From Microvirga sp. 3-52 (GTDB lineage Bacteria; Pseudomonadota; Alphaproteobacteria; Rhizobiales; Beijerinckiaceae), in contig NZ_JAHAMK010000037.1 in NCBI RefSeq assembly GCF_018383585.1, forward strand, positions 1 through 40,241: a stretch of 40,241 nucleotides of DNA. Direction: 5' to 3'. Positions within the stretch are counted from its first letter, which is position 1. The number at the start of each line of letters is the position of its first letter. This document shows, in pieces, positions 1 through 7,438 of the stretch. Below the pieces are notes generated by a model, which saw only the letters and a list, made by a program, of their open reading frames with translations, did no database searches and had not been told where the DNA came from. Made by a program: the position numbers and the translations under genes.

Positions 1-263
1 GTCCTGTGTGCGGGTCTCGCAAGCCCGCATGACAGGAGGCCCAGGAGGTGGGCGGGTAGTCGGGATCGGTCGCAGGCCCCCGTCGCGCAGACGACCCCGC
101 CTGCGGCGGTCGACTGAGCCTGCCTCTCCTGTCCGCCTAAAGAAGCCGTGCGCGAAGCGGCCGTCCGGCTCTTCCATCAAACCCATCGCCATCGAGCCGG
201 GCCGCCACTCGCGCCACCCTCGATCAACCTCACGGCTCAGGGCTCCCAAGCCCTGGGCCTACG

Positions 264-312
264 GGTGCTGGCTCTTGGACAGGTGACAGGTGCTGGTTCT
301 TGGACAGGAGAC
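264..312. repeat. Two tandem copies of a ~24-bp unit, period 25
   Basis: GGTGCTGGCTCTTGGACAGG (starting at 264) is repeated as GGTGCTGGTTCTTGGACAGG (starting at 289), with one mismatch, and each copy is followed by (T/A)GAC-type sequence. Short repeated motifs like this occur near the ends of some IS21-type elements, but no transposase is visible, so that origin is only a possibility. Confidence 0.6.
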
Positions 313-345
313 GATCGTCCACCCGCAGACGTCATCACACCCTCC

Positions 346-437
346 TACGTCATGGCCGGGCCTGACTCGGCCATCCCGATCGGACGAGCGCCGCACTTCT
401 CCACATCGGGATCACCGGCACAAGCCCGGTGACGACG
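346..437. repeat. Dispersed composite palindromic repeat, family 1, copy 1
   Basis: The layout is a first stem (GTCATGGCCGGG paired imperfectly with GGCCATCCCGAT), a central GCGCCGC, then a second stem (GGGATCACCGG, loop, CCGGTGACGAC). The same layout recurs at 15801-15890, 19766-19875 and 22874-22965, always between genes. It is a REP/MITE-like, non-coding element. Confidence 0.7.
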
Positions 438-691
438 TCGGAGGTGTCATGAATCGTCGTGCGGAATGAAGCGGAATGAAGGGAAGGGAGCCTTCCCACG
501 CGCGCAATGCTAGGATCCCTTCCTCTCGCCGAACTTGCCGGGGATGACATCCCGGACGGAGCGCCGCGCAGGCTCGGGGTCGCCAGCAGAACCAGACATC
601 GGCCATCTGTCGGGATCATCGGCACAGGGCCGGTCATGACGCGACAGGTCGACTATCGGCCAGGCTCTGAGGCGCGATGCTTCGTGGCCTG

Positions 692-709
692 TCGTCACAA
701 ATCTGCAGG
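692..709 (+). promoter_or_regulatory. Weak Pho-box-like site upstream of the plcP-like gene
   Basis: TCGTCAC-AAAT-CTGCAGG resembles the rhizobial PhoB box (two CTGTCAT-like 7-mers around a 4-nt AT spacer) in the first half, the AAAT spacer and the CTG of the second half. The rest of the second repeat does not match. It lies 67 bp before the ATG at 777. It is suggestive only because the downstream gene pair is PhoB-controlled in other bacteria. Confidence 0.2.
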
Positions 710-776
710 AAAAGCGTCATGGGGACGAGATGCGAATCCGGTTGGCTCCTGTTCAGCAAGCCCGCCGGAGGAGCCC

Positions 777-1589
777 ATGGCTCAGGATGTGAATGCTCTG
801 CGCGTACGGACGTTGTTCCTGTCCGATCTCCATCTCGGAACGAAAGGGTGCCAAGCAGGGGCCCTGCTCGAATTCCTCAAGGCCTACGACGCCGATACGA
901 TCTATCTCGTCGGCGACATCGTCGACGGCTGGCGGCTGAAATCGGGCTGGTACTGGCCCCAAGCCCATAACGATGTGGTGCAGAAGCTCCTGCGCAAGGT
1001 CCGGAAGGGCGCCCGCCTCGTCTACCTTCCCGGCAATCACGACGAGTTCCTGCGCGACTATATCGGGGTCAATCTGGGTGGCATCGAACTTGCGGATTAT
1101 GCGGTTCACGAAACCGCCGACGGCAAGCGCTACCTCGTGATCCATGGCGATCAGTTCGACCTGGTGGTGCGGCACGCCCGCTGGCTCGCGCTTCTCGGAG
1201 ACGGCGCCTATTCGGCAGCTCTTCTCATCAACACCTACCTCAACATCGTGCGGCGAAAGCTCGGCCTGACCTACTGGTCGCTCTCGTCCTGGGCCAAGCT
1301 GAGGGTCAAGAACGCGGTGAACTACATCAGCAGGTTCGAGGAGCTTCTCGCCGCGGAGGCCCGGCGTCAGGAGGCCGACGGCGTGATCTGCGGCCACATC
1401 CACCACGCCATCATGCACGACCACTTCGGCGTGGCTTACGTGAACACCGGCGACTGGGTCGAGTCCTGCACGGCCGTGGTCGAGCACTATGACGGCTCCT
1501 TCGAACTGATCCGGTGGACGGACGTGGAACGGGATAAGGCCCGGGATCTGAGCCCCCCCGCCGTGAAGGTCAGCGAGAGGGCCGCCTGA
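777..1589 (+). CDS. plcP: PlcP-like metallophosphoesterase (LpxH-type fold), probable phospholipase C
   Basis: A 270-residue calcineurin-type phosphoesterase. The metal-binding motifs appear in order: SDLHLG (about residue 16), GDIVDGW, PGNHDE, HGDQFD and CGHIHHA. Databases usually label the family UDP-2,3-diacylglucosamine diphosphatase. The rhizobial members, however, include PlcP of Sinorhizobium, a manganese-dependent phospholipase C that removes phospholipid head groups under phosphate starvation, leaving diacylglycerol. The choice of PlcP over LpxH rests on the neighbour: the stop codon overlaps by 1 nt the start of an Agt-like glycosyltransferase, the known partner. The frame is open from 507, but the ATG at 777 follows a GGAGGAG ribosome-binding site and the motifs start directly after it. 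The metalloesterase family is certain; the substrate is inferred. Confidence 0.72.
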   Translation: MAQDVNALRVRTLFLSDLHLGTKGCQAGALLEFLKAYDADTIYLVGDIVDGWRLKSGWYWPQAHNDVVQKLLRKVRKGARLVYLPGNHDEFLRDYIGVNLGGIELADYAVHETADGKRYLVIHGDQFDLVVRHARWLALLGDGAYSAALLINTYLNIVRRKLGLTYWSLSSWAKLRVKNAVNYISRFEELLAAEARRQEADGVICGHIHHAIMHDHFGVAYVNTGDWVESCTAVVEHYDGSFELIRWTDVERDKARDLSPPAVKVSERAA

Positions 1590-2596
1590 TGCGCCTCCTG
1601 ATCGCCACCGATGCATGGCGCCCCCAGATCAACGGGGTGGTGCGTTCGCTGGAATACATGGCGGCCGAGGCACCACGCTTCGGCGCGGAGGTCGTGTTCC
1701 TCACGCCCGAGCGCTTCCACTCCTTTCCCATGCCGACCTATCCGGAAATCCGCCTCTCCCTGGTCCGGCCCGGGTCTCTCGCCGGAATCCTCGAGGAGAT
1801 CCGGCCGACCCATGTCCATATTGCCACGGAAGGGCCCATCGGGCTCGCAGCGCGGCTGGCCTGCGCGCGCCAGGGGCGGGCCTTCACCACGAGCTACCAC
1901 ACGCGCTTTCCGGAATACGTGGCTGCGCGGACCAAAATCCCCGAGGCCTGGTCCTACGGGGCCCTCAAACGCTTCCACCAGGCGGCCCGCGCCATGATGG
2001 TCAGCACGCCCTCCCTGGAGCGGGAGCTGACGGGGCGCGGGTTCAGGAACATCATGCGCTGGACCCGGGGCGTCGACACGGCTCTGTTCCGGCCGCGGAA
2101 CGAGCGGATCCTGGATTCCTCCGCGCCCATCTTCCTCTCCGTCGGGCGCGTCGCGATCGAGAAGAACCTGGACGCCTTCCTGAGCCTCGATCTGCCTGGC
2201 ACCAAGGTCGTTGTCGGGGACGGCCCGGCTCGGGCCGAACTCGAGCGGAGATATCCGGACGCCCGCTTTCTCGGCGCTCTCACGGGTGAGGATCTGGCGC
2301 GGGTCTATGCCTCCTCGGACGTCTTCGTCTTCCCGAGCCTCACCGACACCTTCGGGATCGTGCTGATCGAGGCGCTGGCCTCCGGCCTTCCGGTTGCGGC
2401 CTTCCCGGTCACCGGACCGCTGGACGTGATCGGCGCCTCAGGCTGCGGCGTCCTCGAAGCCGACCTGCGGGCGGCCGCTCTTGCGGCGCTCGACATCCCG
2501 AAGGATCGATGCCGGGCCCATGGCGAGACCTTCACCTGGCACGAAAGCGCCCGGCAGTTCTTCTCCAATATCGAGAAAGCCCATTCCGGGAGATAG
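1589..2596 (+). CDS. agt: Family GT4 glycosyltransferase, Agt-like (glycosylates diacylglycerol)
   Basis: 335 residues with a GT-B fold. The N-terminal Rossmann part opens RLLIATDAWRPQINGVVRS, typical of the group 1 enzymes related to SqdX, PimB and Agt. The C-terminal nucleotide-sugar domain has the usual FGIVLIEALASGLPV segment, in which the first acidic residue of the EX7E motif is Asp. In Agrobacterium, roseobacters and SAR11, Agt transfers glucose or glucuronic acid to diacylglycerol, making phosphorus-free glycolipids. The start overlaps the last base of the phosphoesterase stop (TGATG), which implies translational coupling. The enzyme would act on the inner face of the cytoplasmic membrane. 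The sugar donor cannot be read from sequence. Other GT4 mannosyl- or glucosyltransferases are possible alternatives. Confidence 0.72.
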   Translation: MRLLIATDAWRPQINGVVRSLEYMAAEAPRFGAEVVFLTPERFHSFPMPTYPEIRLSLVRPGSLAGILEEIRPTHVHIATEGPIGLAARLACARQGRAFTTSYHTRFPEYVAARTKIPEAWSYGALKRFHQAARAMMVSTPSLERELTGRGFRNIMRWTRGVDTALFRPRNERILDSSAPIFLSVGRVAIEKNLDAFLSLDLPGTKVVVGDGPARAELERRYPDARFLGALTGEDLARVYASSDVFVFPSLTDTFGIVLIEALASGLPVAAFPVTGPLDVIGASGCGVLEADLRAAALAALDIPKDRCRAHGETFTWHESARQFFSNIEKAHSGR

Positions 2597-2602
2597 CCTG
2601 CC

Positions 2603-3118
2603 CTACATCAGGAAGGCGGAATGCGGGTGGAGATGCTGGGCCTTCTCACCCTCGAAAGGGCCGGCTTCCAATGAGACCTCGGTCCGGTCGATTTCCACCC
2701 GGCTGAGATCGATCATACCCTGAATTTCGTTCTCCAGGCTCTGAAGCGTCGACACCATGTGCCGGATGCGCTGCTCGGCCGCGTCCTGGAACTCCGCCTC
2801 CGAGAGGGTGTTCAAGGGATCGTCGGCTTCCAGGTTTGGGAAGGAGCGAACTTCCGCCTTGGTCTGCCGGATCGAAGCGATCATCTTCTCCAGGCAAGCT
2901 CTGAAGGGCTCGACCGTCCGGGCATCCAGGGGCACTTCCTTCAGGCGCCTCACGGCCTCGAGGACGGCCTGCGTGTCCGCATTGCGGTTGCGCCGGGCAT
3001 ATTCCTTCAGGAACCAGCGGCCGCGTGCGGTCTCCATGACGGCTGCTTCGATCGTGTCGAAATCCAGATCGCCGAACGTGACGTTGGTCTCTTCATCGGG
3101 CATGGTGGCGCAATCCAT
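2603..3118 (-). CDS. Conserved alphaproteobacterial protein of unknown function
   Basis: 171 residues, cytosolic, acidic and mostly helical, with no membrane segment or signal peptide. The N-terminal part carries METARGRWFLKEYARRNRNAD (about residues 29-49), a motif I recall at the start of several uncharacterised alphaproteobacterial proteins. The middle and C-terminal parts look like helical bundle (many Arg/Glu/Leu heptad-like positions). It faces the glycosyltransferase gene tail to tail with a 6-nt gap. The chosen start at 3118 has only a weak ribosome-binding site (GGCAGAG), and a second ATG five codons later is possible. No function is assigned. Confidence 0.75.
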   Translation of the reverse strand: MDCATMPDEETNVTFGDLDFDTIEAAVMETARGRWFLKEYARRNRNADTQAVLEAVRRLKEVPLDARTVEPFRACLEKMIASIRQTKAEVRSFPNLEADDPLNTLSEAEFQDAAEQRIRHMVSTLQSLENEIQGMIDLSRVEIDRTEVSLEAGPFEGEKAQHLHPHSAFLM

Positions 3119-3261
3119 CTCTGCCGGGTTTGATTCCTGTCTCCAACAGATGTGTGCAAAGTGCCTGCAAGCTCAACCCCTACAAGGCCTTCAGGGGTAG
3201 TCTTGCACCGCGTTCTTGCTCCTCTAACCCCAATTCTCGATCTCAGAAGACCACATTCCCA

Positions 3262-4443
3262 ATGCAGCCGCTCAAAGCTCTCGAACTTCGCCTGGGTGCG
3301 TTGCAGGCTGCAAGCTTCACCAGCCATGGGATGTATCTGCCGTTCTTCCCTCTCTGGCTGCAGAGCAAGGCGCTGTCGCCGACAGTGATCGGGTTCGTGG
3401 TCGCCATCCCCATCATCGTGCGCATCCTGGCGACCGCACCGCTCCTGAGCCTGGCGGACCGGTCGTTCGGGGCGAGGCGGCTGCTTCTGGCGAGCCATCT
3501 CGGCCAGCTGATCGGTTTTCCGCTCTTCCTGCTGGTCGACAGCAGCGCCATGATCATGACCCTGGTGGCTCTCGTCGCCGTCGCCCAGTCCTGCATCATC
3601 CCGGGCAACGACCTCGTCTCCACCAATGCGGTCCAGAGGCATCCCGGCCTGAACTACGGTCGGATCAGGGGCGCCGGCTCCGTGGCGTTCTTCATCACCA
3701 ACATCGCGGGCGGCTATCTGGTCGGCGCCTTCGGGCCGGACATCGTGATCATCGCCCTGACCCTGATTCCCATCCTGGGACTCACGGCGACGCTGATCGC
3801 CGTCCCACACGAGGTCCCCGAGCCGTCGAGCCCAAGTGAGGCTCAGACGGAAGGAGCCTCCCCAAAGCTCTCCAGGATCCTGTGGCTGGTGCTGATTGCT
3901 GGAGCGGTGACTCAAGGGAGCCACGGCGCGCTGAACGCCTTCGCCAGCATCTATTGGCGCTCCATCGGCTTCTCCGACGAGGTCATCGGCTATTTCTGGG
4001 CGGCCGGCGTCGTCGCCGAGATCCTGGTCTTCATCTATCTCGGCCGCCATGTCGGACGGAGCTCCGGCGTCGGCCTGATCCTGCTCGGATCGGCTGCGGC
4101 GGCGATCCGCTTCACCATCATGTCCCTTCAGCCGGGGGCGGAGGTGATGTTCGTGCTGCAAACCATGCACAGCCTGTCCTTCGCCGCCACCCATATCGGC
4201 ACGATGGCGGCCCTGGCGGCGCTCGCTCCCATGAAGGCGCGGGGACGGGCGCAAGGGATCTACGGTTCGCTGGCCGCCCTGACGACGGCGGCCTCTACGA
4301 TCGTCAGCGGCGTGATCTACAGCGAAGCCGGTGCCGGCGTCTTCGCCGCCATGGCTCCCTTGGGAGCCATGGGCTTCGTGCTGATGCTGGTGGTGATCCG
4401 GCTGCAGAGGGGTCAACCCCAGAGGGCGGGTTCCGGCGGATAG
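3262..4443 (+). CDS. MFS transporter, HcaT/PPP1-like permease
   Basis: 393 residues with about 12 hydrophobic segments, the size and profile of the major facilitator superfamily. The opening region (SFTSHGMYLPFFPLWLQSK) followed by ALSPTVIGFVV is characteristic of the HcaT branch, annotated as 3-phenylpropionate/nucleoside-type symporters. A cytoplasmic loop near residues 188-208 (EPSSPSEAQTEGASPKLS) divides the two halves. The frame is open from 3130, but the family homology begins at the ATG at 3262. The 3' end overlaps the convergent epimerase gene by 31 bp. The substrate is unknown; the HcaT label gives the fold, not the cargo. Confidence 0.85.
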   Translation: MQPLKALELRLGALQAASFTSHGMYLPFFPLWLQSKALSPTVIGFVVAIPIIVRILATAPLLSLADRSFGARRLLLASHLGQLIGFPLFLLVDSSAMIMTLVALVAVAQSCIIPGNDLVSTNAVQRHPGLNYGRIRGAGSVAFFITNIAGGYLVGAFGPDIVIIALTLIPILGLTATLIAVPHEVPEPSSPSEAQTEGASPKLSRILWLVLIAGAVTQGSHGALNAFASIYWRSIGFSDEVIGYFWAAGVVAEILVFIYLGRHVGRSSGVGLILLGSAAAAIRFTIMSLQPGAEVMFVLQTMHSLSFAATHIGTMAALAALAPMKARGRAQGIYGSLAALTTAASTIVSGVIYSEAGAGVFAAMAPLGAMGFVLMLVVIRLQRGQPQRAGSGG

Positions 4444-5396
4444 ACGATGCTGCCCTCGTAGCGCAGGCCCGGATCCCGGTCCTTGGCGAGGAGGAGCGGG
4501 CCGTCGAGATCGACGAAGCGGGCGCGGGGCGCGAGAACCAGGGCCGGCGCCATGGCGAGCGACGTGCCGACCATGCAGCCGATCATGAGCGAAAAGCCCT
4601 TCGCCTCCGCCGCATCGGCCAGGGCCAGGGCCTCCGTCAGGCCGCCCGTCTTGTCGAGCTTGATGTTGATGACCTCGTAGAGGCCGACGAGCCGGTCGAG
4701 GCTCGCCCGGTCATGCACGCTCTCGTCGGCGAGGAGCGGAACCGGGCGCGGGATCAGGCTCAGGTAACTGTCGGCCTTGGCGGGCAGGGGCTGTTCCACA
4801 AGGGCATAGCCCTCATCCGCGCAGGCGGCGAGGTGCTGTTCCAGGTTCTCCTCGGTCCAGCCCTCATTGGCGTCGGCGATCAGGGTCGCCTGGGGTGCTG
4901 CCCGGCGGACGGCCCGGATCCGCGCGATATCGCCATCGGGAGCGCCGAACTTGACCTTGAGAATCGGCCGTTCCGCAGCCTTGGCCGCCGCCTCGGCCAT
5001 GCCTTCGGGCGTGTCGAGGCTGATCGTATAGGCCGTGGTCGCGGGCGGCCAGCGGGTCAGCCCTGCGGTCAGGTGGGCGCGGATGCCGGAGCGTTTGGCG
5101 TCCAGGTCCCAGAGGGCGCAGTCGACGGCGTTCCGGGCCGCTCCTGCAGGCATGAGGTCTTGAAGCGCCTCGCGCGACAGCCCCGCTTCGATCTGCGACC
5201 GGATGGCTTCGATAGCCGCCGCCACGCCTTCGACCGTCTCCCCGTAGCGGGGATAGGGCACGCATTCTCCATGCCCGACGGCCCCGTTCTCCGAGATCGT
5301 CGCCGTGACCACCACCGCCTCCGTGCGGGAGCCGCGGGCGATCGTGAACTTCCCGGCAATGGGGAAACGGTCGATGGAAACGGTGAGCTGGCGCAT
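4413..5396 (-). CDS. dgcA: Enolase-superfamily epimerase/racemase (L-Ala-D/L-Glu epimerase or DgcA type)
   Basis: 327 residues of the muconate-lactonising-enzyme subgroup. The catalytic elements are visible: KVKFG (KxK base), then the metal ligands in IADANEGW, EQPLP and LADES, and the second base Lys in NIKLDKTGG. Such enzymes epimerise Ala-Glu dipeptides from peptidoglycan turnover. Rhizobial members are also annotated DgcA, an N-acetyl-D-glutamate racemase of D-glutamate catabolism. The usual DgcN partner is not adjacent, so the dipeptide epimerase role stays open. The frame continues upstream to 5456, but the ATG at 5396 starts the capping domain (MRQLTVSIDRFPIAG). It is divergent from the mlaE-like gene, with 80 bp between the chosen starts. 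Confidence 0.8.
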   Translation of the reverse strand: MRQLTVSIDRFPIAGKFTIARGSRTEAVVVTATISENGAVGHGECVPYPRYGETVEGVAAAIEAIRSQIEAGLSREALQDLMPAGAARNAVDCALWDLDAKRSGIRAHLTAGLTRWPPATTAYTISLDTPEGMAEAAAKAAERPILKVKFGAPDGDIARIRAVRRAAPQATLIADANEGWTEENLEQHLAACADEGYALVEQPLPAKADSYLSLIPRPVPLLADESVHDRASLDRLVGLYEVINIKLDKTGGLTEALALADAAEAKGFSLMIGCMVGTSLAMAPALVLAPRARFVDLDGPLLLAKDRDPGLRYEGSIVYPPEPALWG

Positions 5397-5476
5397 TCTC
5401 TTAGGTCTCTTCTTAACTTCGTCTCGACTTGTGGCGCAATGACACGCTATCACCAAGCGGAATCAACGCCGAAGGG

Positions 5477-6625
5477 ATGATCGTGGCGCAGAGCACCTTG
5501 GCTCGAGAGCCGGAAGTCACAATCGACCGCGCCGGAAGGCAGACGACGGTCCGGCTGGCCGGTCCCTGGACGGCGCCGCATGCCGAGAGGGTCGAAACAC
5601 TGGTCGATGGATTTGCGACGGAAGCCGACACCTTTCCCATGATCCTCGATCTGAGCGGCATCGAGCGTCTCGATACTCTCGGCGCCTGGACGCTCAACCG
5701 CACACGGCACGAGCTTTCCGCCAAGGGGCAGGTGGATTTCGCCAATGCGACGCCGGAGCAGAAGATCCTTCTGGACGAGGCGGCCTATCGCGACTTTCAA
5801 GGCGCACCAAAGCCGCGGCACTCCCGTGCAGTCGATTTTCTCGTCGATGTGGGGCAGAGCGTTGCCGGAGCCGGCAAGGATATGGTCGGCGGCGTGGGCT
5901 TTCTGGGCGAACTCATCTCCGCTCTGCTGCGCGTCATCGTCCATCCCCGCCGCTTCCGCATCACGGCCGTGGTCAACCAATTGGAGCAGATCGCCTATCG
6001 CGGCGTTCCGATCATCGTCCTGATCTCGTTTCTCGTCGGCTGCATCGTCTCGCAGCAGGGCATCTTCCAACTCGTGAAGTTCGGGGCCACGCCCTTCGTC
6101 ATCGACCTCATCGGCATCCTGGTCCTGCGCGAACTCGGTGTGTTGCTGACCTCCATCATGGTCGCGGGCCGCTCGGGCTCGGCCTTCACCGCCGAGATCG
6201 GCTCCATGAAAATGCGGGAGGAGATCGATGCCCTGCGGGTCATGGGTCTCGATCCCATCGAGGTTCTCATCGTCCCGCGCATCATGGCGCTGGTGATCGG
6301 ACTGCCGCTCCTGACCTTCATCGCCTCCATCGCGGCGCTCGTGGGCGGGGCTTTGACGACCTGGGTCTACGGCGATATCAGCCCGGACATCTTCCTGACG
6401 CGCCTCAGGGCCGCCGTCAGCCTGAACACCTTCATGGTCGGCATCATCAAGGCTCCCTTCATGGCGCTCGTCATCGGCATCATTGCGACCCTGGAAGGAC
6501 TGGCCGTTGCCGGTTCCGCCGAGTCCCTGGGCCAGCACGTGACGTCTTCGGTGGTAAAGTCCATCTTCATGGTCATCGTGCTCGATGGCCTCTTCGCCAT
6601 GTTCTTTGCAGCGATTAATTACTGA
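5477..6625 (+). CDS. mlaE: MlaE-family lipid ABC permease with N-terminal STAS-like domain
   Basis: About 382 residues. The first ~110 form a STAS-like domain (LDLSGIERLDTLGAWTLNR), the part that is a separate protein, MlaB, in Escherichia coli. The rest is the MlaE permease with five or six membrane segments and the family motif GRSGSAFTAEIGSMK, followed by EEIDALRVMGLDP. It forms the inner-membrane channel of an MCE lipid transporter. It is the first gene of a four-gene operon. The start is uncertain: the ATG at 5477 has GAAGGG directly before it, and an in-frame ATG at 5429 would add 16 residues. No MlaA or MlaC gene is present in the window. Confidence 0.9.
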   Translation: MIVAQSTLAREPEVTIDRAGRQTTVRLAGPWTAPHAERVETLVDGFATEADTFPMILDLSGIERLDTLGAWTLNRTRHELSAKGQVDFANATPEQKILLDEAAYRDFQGAPKPRHSRAVDFLVDVGQSVAGAGKDMVGGVGFLGELISALLRVIVHPRRFRITAVVNQLEQIAYRGVPIIVLISFLVGCIVSQQGIFQLVKFGATPFVIDLIGILVLRELGVLLTSIMVAGRSGSAFTAEIGSMKMREEIDALRVMGLDPIEVLIVPRIMALVIGLPLLTFIASIAALVGGALTTWVYGDISPDIFLTRLRAAVSLNTFMVGIIKAPFMALVIGIIATLEGLAVAGSAESLGQHVTSSVVKSIFMVIVLDGLFAMFFAAINY

Positions 6626-6626
6626 C

Positions 6627-7430
6627 ATGATGCTCGAACGGCGCCCCACCGTCTCTCCCAATGACCGCGACGTGATCATCAGCGTCCGCGACGTCGAGGT
6701 CGGCTTCGGAGACAGGACGATCCTGAAAGGCCTCGATCTCGACGTCTATCGCGGCGAGATCCTGGGCTTCGTCGGCGGCTCGGGCCAGGGCAAGTCGGTC
6801 CTGACGCGGGCCATCCTCGGGCTCGTGCCCAAGCGGGCGGGCACCATCGAGGTGCTGGGCCAGAACCTGGACGGCCTGTCTGCCGAGGAACGCCGCCAAC
6901 TGGAGCGGCATTGGGGCGTGCTGTTCCAGCAAGGGGCGCTCTTCTCGGCCCTCACCGTGAAGCAGAACATCCAGGTTCCGATGCGGGAATACCTGCGCCT
7001 GTCGGACCGGCTGCTCGACGAATTGGCCATGCTGAAGATCGAAATGGTGGGCTTGAATCCGGATGCTGCCGACAAGCTGCCGTCGGAGCTCTCGGGCGGC
7101 ATGATCAAGCGCGCGGCCCTGGCGCGGGCGCTGGCTCTCGACCCTGAGATCGTTTTCCTCGACGAGCCGACTTCGGGCCTCGATCCCATCGGCGCCGGCG
7201 AGTTCGACGACCTGATTGCGACGTTACAGCGGACTTTAGGCCTGACGGTATTCATGGTAACCCATGACCTGGACAGCCTTTATTCGGTCTGCGACCGCAT
7301 AGCGGCTCTGGGCGAGGGAAAAATTCTCGCGGCGGGTCCCATCGAGGTGATGCTGGAATCGGATCACCCGTGGCTTCGCTCTTACTTTCACGGGAAACGA
7401 GCACGTGCGGTCATGGCCGGCGGCGCGTAA
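6627..7430 (+). CDS. mlaF: MlaF-family ABC transporter ATPase
   Basis: 267 residues. Walker A GGSGQGKS, Q-loop FQQGALFS, signature LSGGM, Walker B IVFLDEPTSG and the switch His in VTHDLDSL are all intact, so it should be an active ATPase. It powers the MlaE-type permease for phospholipid movement between inner and outer membrane. The start ATG at 6627 follows the permease stop after one base, and a second ATG comes directly after it. The next gene begins 8 bp downstream, as expected for a co-transcribed complex. Confidence 0.95.
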   Translation: MMLERRPTVSPNDRDVIISVRDVEVGFGDRTILKGLDLDVYRGEILGFVGGSGQGKSVLTRAILGLVPKRAGTIEVLGQNLDGLSAEERRQLERHWGVLFQQGALFSALTVKQNIQVPMREYLRLSDRLLDELAMLKIEMVGLNPDAADKLPSELSGGMIKRAALARALALDPEIVFLDEPTSGLDPIGAGEFDDLIATLQRTLGLTVFMVTHDLDSLYSVCDRIAALGEGKILAAGPIEVMLESDHPWLRSYFHGKRARAVMAGGA

Positions 7431-7438
7431 GGGTAACG

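Larger units (their letters stand above)
1..691. other. Left-edge region with no supported gene
   Basis: No open frame here has a recognisable product. On the minus strand a frame opens at an ATG at 186 and runs off the left edge. It is rich in Arg, Gly and Pro, which is what a GC-rich non-coding stretch gives by chance, so I do not call it a gene. The region contains a tandem 25-bp repeat (264-312), a complete composite palindromic repeat (346-437) and a decayed copy of the same repeat at about 555-645. The upstream gene starts at 777, so this is its long 5' intergenic region, possibly with the remnant of a mobile-element end. Confidence 0.4.

Noticed and set aside
264..312. Possible CRISPR repeat
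   Set aside because: Only two units, no spacers of even length, and no cas gene.
3882..5480. 532-residue plus-strand open frame across the MFS and epimerase genes
   Set aside because: Out of frame with the permease and antisense to the epimerase, both of which have clear family motifs.
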